Assembly: GCF_003028855.1 (NCBI RefSeq)
Contig: NZ_CP028324.1
Span: 4,154,001-4,218,000 of the forward strand
DNA from: Pseudoduganella armeniaca
Lineage (GTDB): Bacteria; Pseudomonadota; Gammaproteobacteria; Burkholderiales; Burkholderiaceae_D
DNA length: 64,000 nucleotides
Direction: 5' to 3'
The translations under genes and the position numbers were made by a program. The notes below the pieces were generated by a model, which saw only the letters and a list, made by a program, of their open reading frames with translations, made no database searches and was not told where the DNA came from. Position 1 is the first letter of the stretch. Each line of letters opens with the position of its first letter. Below are positions 8,632-16,884 of the stretch, piece after piece.

Positions 8632-9257
8632 TCAGCTCTTGCCGCGCCGCCGTAACGCCAATAAGCCCAGCCCCGCCATCAGCATCGCGTATGCACCCGG
8701 CTCCGGAATCGGCGTCAGGACGATGTCGCGGCCGAACATGGTCACGTTGGAGAAGTCCGGTACGTTGCCGCCGCTGTTCAGCCACAGGATCTGCCAGGTA
8801 CCGTCCAGCGTCTGGCCCGGCATGATGGTCTGGTCGTCGAACAGCCAGGCCCGGCGGCGTTCCCGGCCTTGATGGCCATTACCAGGTCCAGCGTCATGAT
8901 CGTCGTCATGCTGGTGTTGGTGACGCCCCAGACCCCCGTCGTGCCGGCCATTGGGGAGAACGTGAAGTTCAGCTGGCCTGTGTTGGCAAAGCCGTCCGTG
9001 GTGTCGGCACGGTCCAGCAGCTGCCAGGCGCCGCTGCCGTAGGCGTCGAAGGCGGTGCCGAAGCCGCTGGTGTCGCCATCCGGTCCGGAATGGGGATTCC
9101 AGCCGTCGGCAAAGGCAAAGGCGTCCGCCGGCTGGCCGTCCAGCGTGGCGTCGGCCGCGCTGGCGCTGCCGATCGCCGCCTGGGCGCTGGCAGCCAGGAC
9201 CAGGGAAGCTAAAGTGGCGGCCAGTCCGGTCGTAAAGCGTTGTACGAGCGTTTTCAT
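8632..9257 (-). CDS. PEP-CTERM sorted exported protein, second of the pair, frame broken once
   Basis: It has a signal peptide (MKTLVQRFTTGLAATLASLV, then AASAQA) and, after a frame change at about 8849-8852, the same core as its neighbour (WLFDDQTIMPGQTLDGTWQI) and a PEP-CTERM tail (IPEPGAYAMLMAGLGLLAL then RRR). Adding one base in the G run restores GNAAGAWLFDD, matching GSPGAAWLFDD in the intact copy, so the break is probably a read error. Restored length is 208 residues. Function of the core is unknown. Confidence 0.75.
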
Positions 9258-9422
9258 CGGTCACTCCTGTGGGTTGCTGGTTGAGAAATGGCGCGGAGCT
9301 TGCGCCTCCGCCATCTCAACTTAGCAGTCCACGCGACCGTTACACGACCAACCCGCGCACCCGTTGACTATCTTCCAAGTGTCTGATTTTTCGACAGAAT
9401 TTCCGATTTTCAAAGGTTTCCG

Positions 9423-10133
9423 TCAGTCTACCGGCTCGACCTGGCCGAGCTCCGTGACACGCGCGCGAATGGTCACGCCGCTGGCGTTCTTGACACGGAT
9501 GGTGGCGCCGCGCGCGCCCGTATCGAGCGCCTCGCCACCCATGCTGACCTCGATCTGGTCGCGCTTGGCGACGATGCGCACCGGCTCGCCCCGCTTCACC
9601 AAGGTCGGCGCCACCAGCATATTGGCGCGGATGACGTCGCCAGCACGGATGGTGCGGCGGGTCGCCAGCTCCTGCACGGCGGCCAAATCCGAGAATGCGT
9701 CCGGTGTGCCGGTGATATCGTGGCGCTCCAGCAACACGTCTTCCGCCGAAACGGTTTTACCACTTGACAAGTCATTTGCCGCAACGACAACACGGGCCGA
9801 GATCTTGGCGCGCGTGACGAAATCGTATCGCCAGCCGCCGGCATCTGGACAGATTGCCACGAAGCGCATCCGCGCCGGACTGCGCACATCGGCGGCCTCC
9901 ACTCTGGGCGCGGCGTTGCAGGGCCCGATCGGCCTGGTGTTGCGCACCACTTCGACCTCGAACTGCGGCTCGCTCCAGTTTGACAGTTCGGCATGCCGCT
10001 TTAATTCCTGCTGCGCTGCCTGTTGCACCTGGGCGACAAGCTTGTCCGGCGCCACAGGAGCGGACCACGAAACTTTAGTCGTTCCGATGAGCAACAGAGT
10101 GAGAAACCGGGGTAAAATTCGTTTGTTGAACAT
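9423..10133 (-). CDS. flgA: Flagellar P-ring assembly chaperone FlgA
   Basis: FlgA is the periplasmic chaperone that helps FlgI form the P ring. The 236-residue product starts at MFNKRILPRFLTLLLIGTTK (signal peptide) and has the SAF domain near the C-terminus (ISARVVVAANDLSSGKTVSA, RRTIRAGDVIRANMLV, then KRGEPVRIVAKRDQIEVSM). A longer upstream start is possible, but ATG 10133 gives a proper signal peptide. It is divergent from flgB, the usual arrangement, and separated from it by 135 bases. Confidence 0.9.
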   Translation of the reverse strand: MFNKRILPRFLTLLLIGTTKVSWSAPVAPDKLVAQVQQAAQQELKRHAELSNWSEPQFEVEVVRNTRPIGPCNAAPRVEAADVRSPARMRFVAICPDAGGWRYDFVTRAKISARVVVAANDLSSGKTVSAEDVLLERHDITGTPDAFSDLAAVQELATRRTIRAGDVIRANMLVAPTLVKRGEPVRIVAKRDQIEVSMGGEALDTGARGATIRVKNASGVTIRARVTELGQVEPVD

Positions 10134-10218
10134 GGGCAATACCTTTAAACTGAAGTCAGGACGGGCGAAACGTTTGATGCAACATAACATTCGCCGCGCG
10201 CCAAGGCCGTAGCCATTT

Positions 10219-10241
10219 TACATGGGCTGTTCCGCCATGTA
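10219..10241. promoter_or_regulatory. Inverted repeat between divergent flgA and flgB
   Basis: Perfect 7-bp arms tacatgg / ccatgta are separated by nine bases and lie 28 bases before the flgB start. Position between divergent flagellar genes fits an operator or a leader hairpin; the regulator is not known, and I could not find a convincing sigma-28 or sigma-54 core here. Confidence 0.4.
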
Positions 10242-10268
10242 GGCGGCTCATTGAAGGGGAGAAACAGT

Positions 10269-10631
10269 ATGGGAATCAATTTCAAGGAAGCGACCGGCGT
10301 GCATGCCGACGCCCTGCACCTGCGCTCGGAGCGTACGCGCATCCTGGCATCGAACATCGCCAACGAGAACACGCCGGGCTACCAGGCCCAGGACATGGAC
10401 TTCTCGGCGTCGATGGCACAGCTGCAGGCCAGCAACGAAGGCGGCCTGTCCCTCATGTCCGACAGCGATCCGCTGTACCGCGTGCCGTTCCACCCGACCA
10501 CCGACGGCAACACCGTCGAGATCGGCGTCGAGCAGGCGGCGTTCTCGCAGAACGCAACCGACTTCCAGACCAGTCTCACCTTCATCAATATGAAGCTGAA
10601 AGGTCTGGCCAAGGCCATCAACGGCCAGTGA
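10269..10631 (+). CDS. flgB: Flagellar proximal rod protein FlgB
   Basis: FlgB is a rod subunit exported to the periplasm. The 120-residue product carries the rod/hook N-terminal motif (RTRILASNIANENTPGYQAQ DMD) and a C-terminal amphipathic helix (NMKLKGLAKAINGQ region). An AAGGGGA box at 10255-10261 precedes ATG 10269 by seven bases. It is the first gene of the rod/hook operon that runs to flgL and beyond. Confidence 0.93.
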   Translation: MGINFKEATGVHADALHLRSERTRILASNIANENTPGYQAQDMDFSASMAQLQASNEGGLSLMSDSDPLYRVPFHPTTDGNTVEIGVEQAAFSQNATDFQTSLTFINMKLKGLAKAINGQ

Positions 10632-10654
10632 CCAACCTTTAGCGGAGTTAAACG

Positions 10655-11071
10655 ATGAGCTTCAAGGACATCTCCCAGATCGCCGGCTCGGCCATGGCAG
10701 CGCAGACCGTGCGCCTGAACACGGTGGCGTCGAACCTGGCCAATGCCGATTCCGTGTCCGGCAACGAGAACGACACCTACCGCGCCCGCAAGCCCGTGTT
10801 CGCGGCCGTGATGAACGAAGGCCCGAACGCGGCCGCCGGCGGCAAGGTCCAGGTACTGGACGTGGTCGAGAGCGCCGAGCCGCTGCGCAAGGTGTACGAG
10901 CCGGACAACCCCCTGGCCAACGCCGAGGGCATGGTGTTCTACCCCAACGTCAACCAGGTGGCCGAGATGACGGACATGATGTCCGCCTCGCGCGCCTTTG
11001 AAACCAATGTCGAAGTGCTGGGCCGCATCCGGACCATGCAGCAATCCCTCCTGAAACTGGGTGAAATGTAA
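10655..11071 (+). CDS. flgC: Flagellar proximal rod protein FlgC
   Basis: The 138-residue product has the N-terminal rod motif (RLNTVASNLANADSVSGNEN), the FlgC feature YEPDNPLANAEGMVFYPNVN, and the C-terminal helix (MMSASRAFETNVEVLGRIRT). It assembles in the periplasm above FlgB. Its stop codon overlaps the flgD start by one base. Confidence 0.94.
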   Translation: MSFKDISQIAGSAMAAQTVRLNTVASNLANADSVSGNENDTYRARKPVFAAVMNEGPNAAAGGKVQVLDVVESAEPLRKVYEPDNPLANAEGMVFYPNVNQVAEMTDMMSASRAFETNVEVLGRIRTMQQSLLKLGEM

Positions 11072-11774
11072 TGGAAACGAATCTGTTCACGAACGCGGCC
11101 GGCGTCGGCGCCGGCAACAGCGCCACCAATGGCGCCCTGCCGCCAACGGCACCAGCGACAGCAAGGAGATGTTCACCAAGCTGCTGGTGGCGCAGATCCA
11201 GAACCAGGACCCCCTGGAACCGTCCGATCCGTCGCAATTCGTCCAGCAGCTGACCCAGCTGTCGCAGACGGAAGCGATGCAGAACCTGGCCTCGCTGACC
11301 AGTGCCAACGCCAGCGTGCTGCAAAGCATGCAGGTGCTGGCCATGGGCGGCCAGGTCGGCTCGGAAGTGATGGCCAACGTCGACAGCGTCAAGCTGGACG
11401 GCCACAAGGTCAACGGCGCCGTGACCCTGTCCAACAACAGCAGCAAGACCACGCTGGTGTTGACGGATGCCGGTGGCCAGGACCACGAACTGGCACTGGG
11501 CCCGTTGTCGCAAGGCAGCGTGCCCTTCTCGATCGATCCGACGGCAATGGGTCTGCCGGCCGGTTCCTACAAGATGAAGGTCGTCACCAGCTCGGGCGAG
11601 CAACCACCGGTGGATATCGCCGGTCGCCTGAACAGCGTGCGCCTGGGCTCGAACGGCAGCATTGTGCTGAACATCGCCAACGTCGGCGAAGTGGCACCGA
11701 GCAACGTTACCGCTTTCAACGGTAAACCCCAAACCGCTGTCGCCGCTGCCGGCGCTGCCAACACCACTCTGTAA
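11071..11774 (+). CDS. flgD: Flagellar hook capping protein FlgD, frame broken once
   Basis: FlgD is the scaffold that lets hook subunits polymerise. The first 22 residues (METNLFTNAAGVGAGNSATN) are read in one frame and the rest in another: KEMFTKLLVAQIQNQDPLEP then QFVQQLTQLSQTEAMQNLAS is the FlgD signature. The switch lies at about 11134-11145 in a G/C stretch and one added base joins the parts into about 234 residues. Probably a read error. It follows flgC with a one-base overlap. Confidence 0.87.
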
Positions 11775-11785
11775 GGACCACCGTC

Positions 11786-12979
11786 ATGAGTTTCAATATC
11801 GCACTGTCCGGCATCCAGGCCATCAACGAGCAGCTCAACAGCATTTCCAACAACATCGCCAACGCGGGCACCTACGGCTACAAGGCCCAGCGCGCCAACT
11901 TCTCGTCGATGTACGCGGGCAGCCAGCCGACCGGCACCCAGATCGGTTCGACCACGCAGAACATCGCCTTGACGGGCGGCATCCTGAACACGGGCCGCGC
12001 GATGGACGCCTCCATCGACGGTCGCGGCTTCTTCATCAGCAAGACCTCGACGGGCCAGGAAGTCTACAGCCGCGTCGGCATCTTCACCAAGGGCGGCGAC
12101 GACTTCCTGGTCGACAGCGCCGGCCGCCGCGTGCAGGGCAACCAGCTGACCCCGGGCGAAGCCAGCGAAGGCAAGTTCGGCGACCTCAAGGTGCCGGCGG
12201 GCGACCTGCCGGCCAAGGCCACCACCGAGATCGACTTCGCGGCCAATATGTCGGCCGACTGGAAGGCGCCGACGCTGGCGTTCGACCCGAACGATCCGTC
12301 CACCTACAACATGACCAAGGTCACCGTGGCGTATGACAGCCTGGGCAAGGCCCACACGGTCAGCCAGTACTTCCGCCGCAACGACGACACCACCCGCGAC
12401 ATCATCGTCGAGACGATGGTCGATGGCGTGGCCCCGACCACCGGCGGCCCCTTGACGCTGGAGTTCGACAGCAGCGGCAAGCTGACCACCACGCCGCCGA
12501 CGATGCCGATCTCGTTCAGCGATACCACCGCCGCCCCCGTCAACATCACGGTGGACTACACCGGCACCACGTTCCAGGCCGGCGAGGCCACCACGTCGAC
12601 CAATATCGCCGACGGCTACGCCACCGGCAAGTACATCGGCGTCGAACTGGGTTCGGACGGCAAGGTGATCGCCAAGTATTCGAATGGCGAAGCGCAGGCC
12701 GTCGGCCAGATCAAGCTGGCCACGTTCTCGAACGACGACGCGCTGACCCCGGTGAACGACACCAGCTGGACGGCCAACGGCGACGTCGGCACGAAGAGCC
12801 TGAGCGACCCGGGTTCGGGCCCGGCCGGCAGCCTGGCGATCGCCACGCTGGAAGGTTCGAACGTGGACATCACGTCGGAACTGGTCGGCCTCATGGGTTC
12901 GCAGCGCAACTACCAGGCGAACTCGAAGGTCATCACGACCGAGAACCAGATGCTGCAATCGCTGATGCAGGCCCTGTAA
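11786..12979 (+). CDS. flgE: Flagellar hook protein FlgE
   Basis: FlgE polymerises into the hook. The 397-residue product has the N-terminal motif LNSISNNIANAGTYGYKAQR, the hook-specific DGRGFFISK segment, a variable middle beta domain, and the C-terminal helix (GLMGSQRNYQANSKVITTEN, then MLQSLMQAL). Length is ordinary for a short hook protein. It begins 11 bases after flgD. Confidence 0.94.
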   Translation: MSFNIALSGIQAINEQLNSISNNIANAGTYGYKAQRANFSSMYAGSQPTGTQIGSTTQNIALTGGILNTGRAMDASIDGRGFFISKTSTGQEVYSRVGIFTKGGDDFLVDSAGRRVQGNQLTPGEASEGKFGDLKVPAGDLPAKATTEIDFAANMSADWKAPTLAFDPNDPSTYNMTKVTVAYDSLGKAHTVSQYFRRNDDTTRDIIVETMVDGVAPTTGGPLTLEFDSSGKLTTTPPTMPISFSDTTAAPVNITVDYTGTTFQAGEATTSTNIADGYATGKYIGVELGSDGKVIAKYSNGEAQAVGQIKLATFSNDDALTPVNDTSWTANGDVGTKSLSDPGSGPAGSLAIATLEGSNVDITSELVGLMGSQRNYQANSKVITTENQMLQSLMQAL

Positions 12980-12994
12980 GCGGAGCGCCGGTAA

Positions 12995-13723
12995 ATGGAT
13001 GCACTGATCTATACCGCGATGAGCGGCGCCGAGCGGGCCCTGCGGGGCCAGCAGGTGCACGCCAACAACCTGGCGAACGCCGACACGGCGGGCTTCCGCG
13101 CCAATCTGGAACTGGCCACGGCGCAAGCCGCCCAGGGCTACGGCTACGACGACCGCCACATGTCGCAGATGCAGGCCAACGCGATCTCGACCAAGCAGGG
13201 CACGCTGCGCCCGACCGGCCGCGAACTCGACGTGGCCATCTCCGGCCAGGGCATGTTCGCCGTGCAGGGCCCGACGGGCGAAGCCTACACCCGCGCCGGC
13301 AACATCACGCTGGATGCGGACGGCACCATGACCGTCAACGGCATGCAGATCCTGGGCGAAGGCGGCCCGATCACGTTGCCGCAGAACGCCAGGATCGAAA
13401 TCGGCCAGGACGGCACGGTGTCGATCCAGAGCCCGGGCGGCAAGGGCGAGATGCAGGTGATCGACAAACTCAAGCTCGTCAAGGCCGAGGGCTCCGAGCT
13501 GACCAAGAACGAGGCAGGGCTGATCGTCGCACGCGACGGCGCCACCCTGCCCACGGATAACACGGTGCAGGTGCGCGCCGGTCATCTGGAAGGGAGCAAC
13601 GTGTCCGCCGTCGAAGAGATGGTGGCCACGATGAGCCTGACTCGCACCTTCGAAGTCCAGATGAAACTGTTCAAGGCCGCGGACGACATGACCCAGGCCG
13701 GCAACCGCCTGATCGGCGGCTGA
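12995..13723 (+). CDS. flgF: Flagellar proximal rod protein FlgF
   Basis: The 242-residue product starts MDALIYTAMSGAERALRGQQ, has the NNLANADTAGFRANLE rod motif, and a C-terminal segment SAVEEMVATMSLTRTFEVQM. It is one residue block shorter than FlgG and lacks the FlgG-specific FYS insertion. It lies between flgE and flgG, separated from flgG by a hairpin-forming spacer. Confidence 0.93.
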   Translation: MDALIYTAMSGAERALRGQQVHANNLANADTAGFRANLELATAQAAQGYGYDDRHMSQMQANAISTKQGTLRPTGRELDVAISGQGMFAVQGPTGEAYTRAGNITLDADGTMTVNGMQILGEGGPITLPQNARIEIGQDGTVSIQSPGGKGEMQVIDKLKLVKAEGSELTKNEAGLIVARDGATLPTDNTVQVRAGHLEGSNVSAVEEMVATMSLTRTFEVQMKLFKAADDMTQAGNRLIGG

Positions 13724-13728
13724 TGGCA

Positions 13729-13756
13729 CTTCCGGCAAGATTAAAGTTGCCGGAAG
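13729..13756 (+). promoter_or_regulatory. Stem-loop between flgF and flgG
   Basis: Perfect 10-bp arms cttccggcaa / ttgccggaag enclose an 8-base loop. There is no T run after it, so it is not a standard intrinsic terminator. Within the operon it may protect a processed mRNA end or weaken read-through, changing the ratio of flgF to flgG product; this is inference. Confidence 0.6.
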
Positions 13757-13802
13757 GAATGCCGTAACAGACCCCAAGCGCAACACACTACAGGAGTATC
13801 CG

Positions 13803-14594
13803 ATGAATCCAGCAATGTGGATCAGCAAGACCGGCGTGCAGGCACAAGATGCGAAACTGCAAGCCATCGCCAACAACTTGGCCAACGCCAACACCGTCGG
13901 CTTCAAGAAGGACCGCGTGGTCTTCGAAGACCTGTTCTACTCGGTCGAAGGCCAGCCGGGCGCGCAGCGCGCCGACAACAACACCCTGGCGCCGACCGGC
14001 GTGCAGCTGGGTAACGGTACCCACATCGTCGGCACCCAGAAAGTGTTCACGACAGGTAACGCCCAGATCACCAGCAACCAGTTCGACGTGATGATCAGCG
14101 GTAACGGCTTCCTGCAGGTGCAGCGCCCCAACGGCGAAGCGGGCTTTACCCGCGCCGGCCAGCTGGGCCTGGACGCCAACGGCGTGCTGATCAACGCCCA
14201 GGGCCTGCCCCTGGTGCCGCAGATCACCGTGCCGCCGACCGCCACGTCCGTCACGATCGCCGAGAACGGCACCGTGTCGGTGACGATGCCGGGCAGCACC
14301 ACGCCGCAGCAGGTCGGCCAGCTGACCCTGACCTCGTTCATCAACCCGGCCGGCCTGCAGGCGCTGGGCGAAAACCTGTTCCAGGAAACGGCCGCTTCCG
14401 GCGCGCCGACCGAAGGCCGTCCCGGTGACGCCCAGTTCGGCAAGCTGAAACAGGGCGCGCTGGAAGCGTCCAACGTCCAGGTGGTGGAGGAGATGGTCGA
14501 CATGATCGCCGCCCAGCGTACCTATGAAATGAACACGAAGGTTCTGTCCGCAGCAGACAATATGCTGCAATATCTCGCACAGGCAGCACGATAA
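13803..14594 (+). CDS. flgG: Flagellar distal rod protein FlgG
   Basis: The 263-residue product matches FlgG along its length: LQAIANNLANANTVGFKKDR, EDLFYSVEGQPGAQ (the distal-rod FYS region), and the end NVQVVEEMVDMIAAQRTYEM then STADN-type VLSAADNMLQYL. Spacing from flgF (79 bases) is larger than elsewhere in the operon. The stop overlaps the flgH start by one base. Confidence 0.95.
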   Translation: MNPAMWISKTGVQAQDAKLQAIANNLANANTVGFKKDRVVFEDLFYSVEGQPGAQRADNNTLAPTGVQLGNGTHIVGTQKVFTTGNAQITSNQFDVMISGNGFLQVQRPNGEAGFTRAGQLGLDANGVLINAQGLPLVPQITVPPTATSVTIAENGTVSVTMPGSTTPQQVGQLTLTSFINPAGLQALGENLFQETAASGAPTEGRPGDAQFGKLKQGALEASNVQVVEEMVDMIAAQRTYEMNTKVLSAADNMLQYLAQAAR

Positions 14595-15258
14595 TGATGA
14601 AAGCGCAACTGAGCGCAATGGCCGCGTTGTTGCTGGCCGGTTGCGCAACCATCCAGCCGGCGGCGGTCCGCCCCGGCCCTTCGACGAACCGCCCGCCGTG
14701 GCCCGCTCCAGCGCCCCGCGCGGCGTGTCCGGCGGCGTGTTCTCGGCCGATGCCGGCCTGTCGCTGACGTCGGACAGCCGCGCCTTCCGCGTCGGCGACC
14801 TGGTCACTGTCATCCTGCAGGAAACCACGCAGGCGTCGAAATCGGCCGGCACCAAGCTGGGCAAGGACTCCGGCGTCGGCATCGCCGCGCCCAGCCTGCT
14901 CGGCAAGACGTTCCCGAAAGCCGGTGTCGAGCTGAACTCGAACCATTCGTTCCAGGGCGACGCCACCGCCACGCAGCAGAACGCGCTGTCCGGCGCGATC
15001 ACCGTGATCGTGCAGGAAGTGATGCCGAACGGCCTGTTGAAGGTCGCCGGCGAAAAAGGCCTGACCTTGAACCAGGGTGAGGAATTCGTGCGCCTGCGCG
15101 GCTACCTGCGCGCCGCCGACATCGATGCCAACAACCAGGTGTCCTCGCAACGCATCGCCAATGCCCGCATCGCCTACTCGGCGCAAGGCACCCTGGCCGA
15201 TACCCAGCAGCCGGGCTGGCTGTCCCGCTTCTTCCTCGGCCCTTTGATGCCGTTCTGA
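14594..15258 (+). CDS. flgH: Flagellar L-ring lipoprotein FlgH, frame broken once
   Basis: FlgH forms the outer-membrane L ring. The ATG at 14594 overlaps the flgG stop and gives a lipoprotein signal MMKAQLSAMAALLLAGCAT (lipobox LAGC). The mature part is one frame away: GGVFSADAGLSLTSDSRAFR, VGDLVTVILQETTQASKSAG, and the end QPGWLSRFFLGPLMPF. The frame changes at about 14671-14681 in a C-rich run; one added base gives 221 residues. An annotation starting downstream would lose the lipoprotein signal. Confidence 0.88.
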
Positions 15259-15265
15259 GGTGCAG

Positions 15266-16374
15266 ATGAAAACCCGTGCTCTGATCGTTTCCCTCCTGGC
15301 AGCAGGCTCGCTGCTGTCCGCCCTGCCCGCCCAGGCCGCCCAGGTGCTGCGCAACCTCGTCTCGATCGAAGGCGTGCGCGAGAACCCGCTGGTCGGCTAC
15401 GGCATCGTCGTCGGCCTGAACGGCTCGGGCGACTCGACCCAGGTGAAATTCGCCAGCCAGTCCGTCGTCAACATGCTCAAGCAGTTCGGCGTCAAGATGC
15501 CGGACGGCGCGGACGCGAAAAGCAAGAACGTCGCCGCCGTGATGGTGTCGGCCGTGTTCCCGCCCGGCTACCGCCGCGGCCAGCCGATCGACGTCACCGT
15601 CTCCTCGCTGGGCGACGCGAAAAGCCTGCGCGGCGGCTCGCTGCTGCTGACGCCCCTGCGCGCGGCCGACAACGAGACCTACGCGCTGGCGCAGGGTAAC
15701 GTGGTGGTGGGTGGCCTGTCGGCCGCCGGCAAGAGCGGCTCCTCCGTGACCGTCAATACGCCGACCACGGGCCGCATCCCGAACGGCGCCATGATCGAGC
15801 GCGAGATCGCCACCGATTTCTCCACCAACGCCACGGTGCGCCTGTCGCTCAAGCGCCCGTCGTTCGAGACGGCCACCAATATCGTCGATTCGATCAACAA
15901 GAAGTTCGGCAACGTGGCCAGCACGGACGACGCCACCAGCATCGCCGTGATCGCCCCGGAAAACCCGACCCAGCGCGTGGCCTTCATGGCCAAGCTGGAA
16001 AGCCTGGCCATCGAGCAGGGCCAGGAAAACCCGAAGGTGGTGTTCAATTCGCGCACCGGCACCGTCGTCATCGCCGAGGGCCTGCGCGTCAAGGCGGCCG
16101 CCGTCACGCACGGTTCGCTCAAGGTGGTGATTTCGGAAAGCTCGAAGGTCAGCCAGCCAGGTCCCCTGTCGGCGGCCGCACCGCCGTCACCCCCAATTCC
16201 CAGGTCAGCGTGGACCAGGGCTCGGGCCAGATGTTCAAGTGGCCGGCCGGCGCCAAGCTGCAATCGATCATCGACGTGGTCAACAGCCTGGGCGCGACCC
16301 CGGACGACATCATGGCGATCCTGCAGGCCCTCGACCAGGCCGGCGCCATCGAAGGCGAACTGGTGGTGATCTGA
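15266..16374 (+). CDS. flgI: Flagellar P-ring protein FlgI, frame broken once
   Basis: FlgI forms the periplasmic P ring. The product starts MKTRALIVSLLAAGSLLSAL (signal peptide to AQA) and shows NPLVGYGIVVGLNGSGDST and RRGQPIDVTVSSLGDAKSLR. At about 16170-16174 the frame shifts; with one extra g it reads GPLSGGRTAVTPNSQVSVDQ and ends with ALDQAGAIEGELVVI, the family C-terminus. Restored length is 369 residues. ATG 15266 is preferred to GTG 15260 because of the GAGG box at 15257-15260. The stop overlaps the flgJ start by one base. Confidence 0.89.
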
Positions 16375-16790
16375 TGGACACCCGCCTGCACCCCACCGCC
16401 CTGCCGGGCGCGACCGCGCCGGACGACACGTCCGCGCCGGCCATCGCACCGGCGGACGACGCGGCCTACCGCAAGAAAGCGGAACAGGCCGCCGTCAAGT
16501 TCGAGAGCTTCTTCATCGGCCACATGCTGAAGCAGATGCGCAGCTCGACGAAAGCGCTGTCGGCCGACGACAGCATCTACAAGAATTCCATCAACAGCGA
16601 CATGCTGGACATGGCGGACGGCCTGGTGGCCGACCAGCTGGCCGGCCAACGCGCCTTCGGCGTCGCCGACGCCATCCTGCGCCAGCTGATGCCGGCGCCC
16701 GCCGCGCCCCGCGGCCCTGCCCTGACCACCTCCGACGTTACCCCTAAGACAACGCAAATTGTCGACACGAAAAATAAGCCGCAGGCTTAA
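16374..16790 (+). CDS. flgJ: FlgJ rod-cap protein without hydrolase domain
   Basis: The 138-residue product corresponds to the N-terminal rod-scaffolding domain of FlgJ: AEQAAVKFESFFIGHMLKQM then RSSTKALSADDSIYKNSINS and DMLDMADGLVADQLAGQRAF. It ends shortly after, with no muramidase domain. That activity is supplied by the separate gene at 6927-7724. ATG 16374 overlaps the flgI stop. Confidence 0.92.
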   Translation: MDTRLHPTALPGATAPDDTSAPAIAPADDAAYRKKAEQAAVKFESFFIGHMLKQMRSSTKALSADDSIYKNSINSDMLDMADGLVADQLAGQRAFGVADAILRQLMPAPAAPRGPALTTSDVTPKTTQIVDTKNKPQA

Positions 16791-16841
16791 TGTAACGCAG
16801 GGCGCGGTCGCCTTTAACAAGTAACGGTGCTGGCGGGGAAC

Positions 16842-16868
16842 GAACTCCCCGGCCCGCACGGCCGATAC
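16842..16868 (+). promoter_or_regulatory. Possible sigma-28 promoter before flgK
   Basis: The 94-base gap between flgJ and flgK contains gccgatac at 16861-16868, one base from the sigma-28 -10 consensus (gccgataa), 16 bases before the flgK ATG. The -35 position (about 16842) matches poorly. A late promoter here would fit FliA control of flgKL. Confidence 0.35.
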
Positions 16869-16884
16869 CAGGAACTTTTCCGCC

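Noticed and set aside
11567..13906. 779-codon minus-strand open frame over flgE-flgG
   Set aside because: Opposite conserved hook and rod genes in high-GC DNA; no family features.
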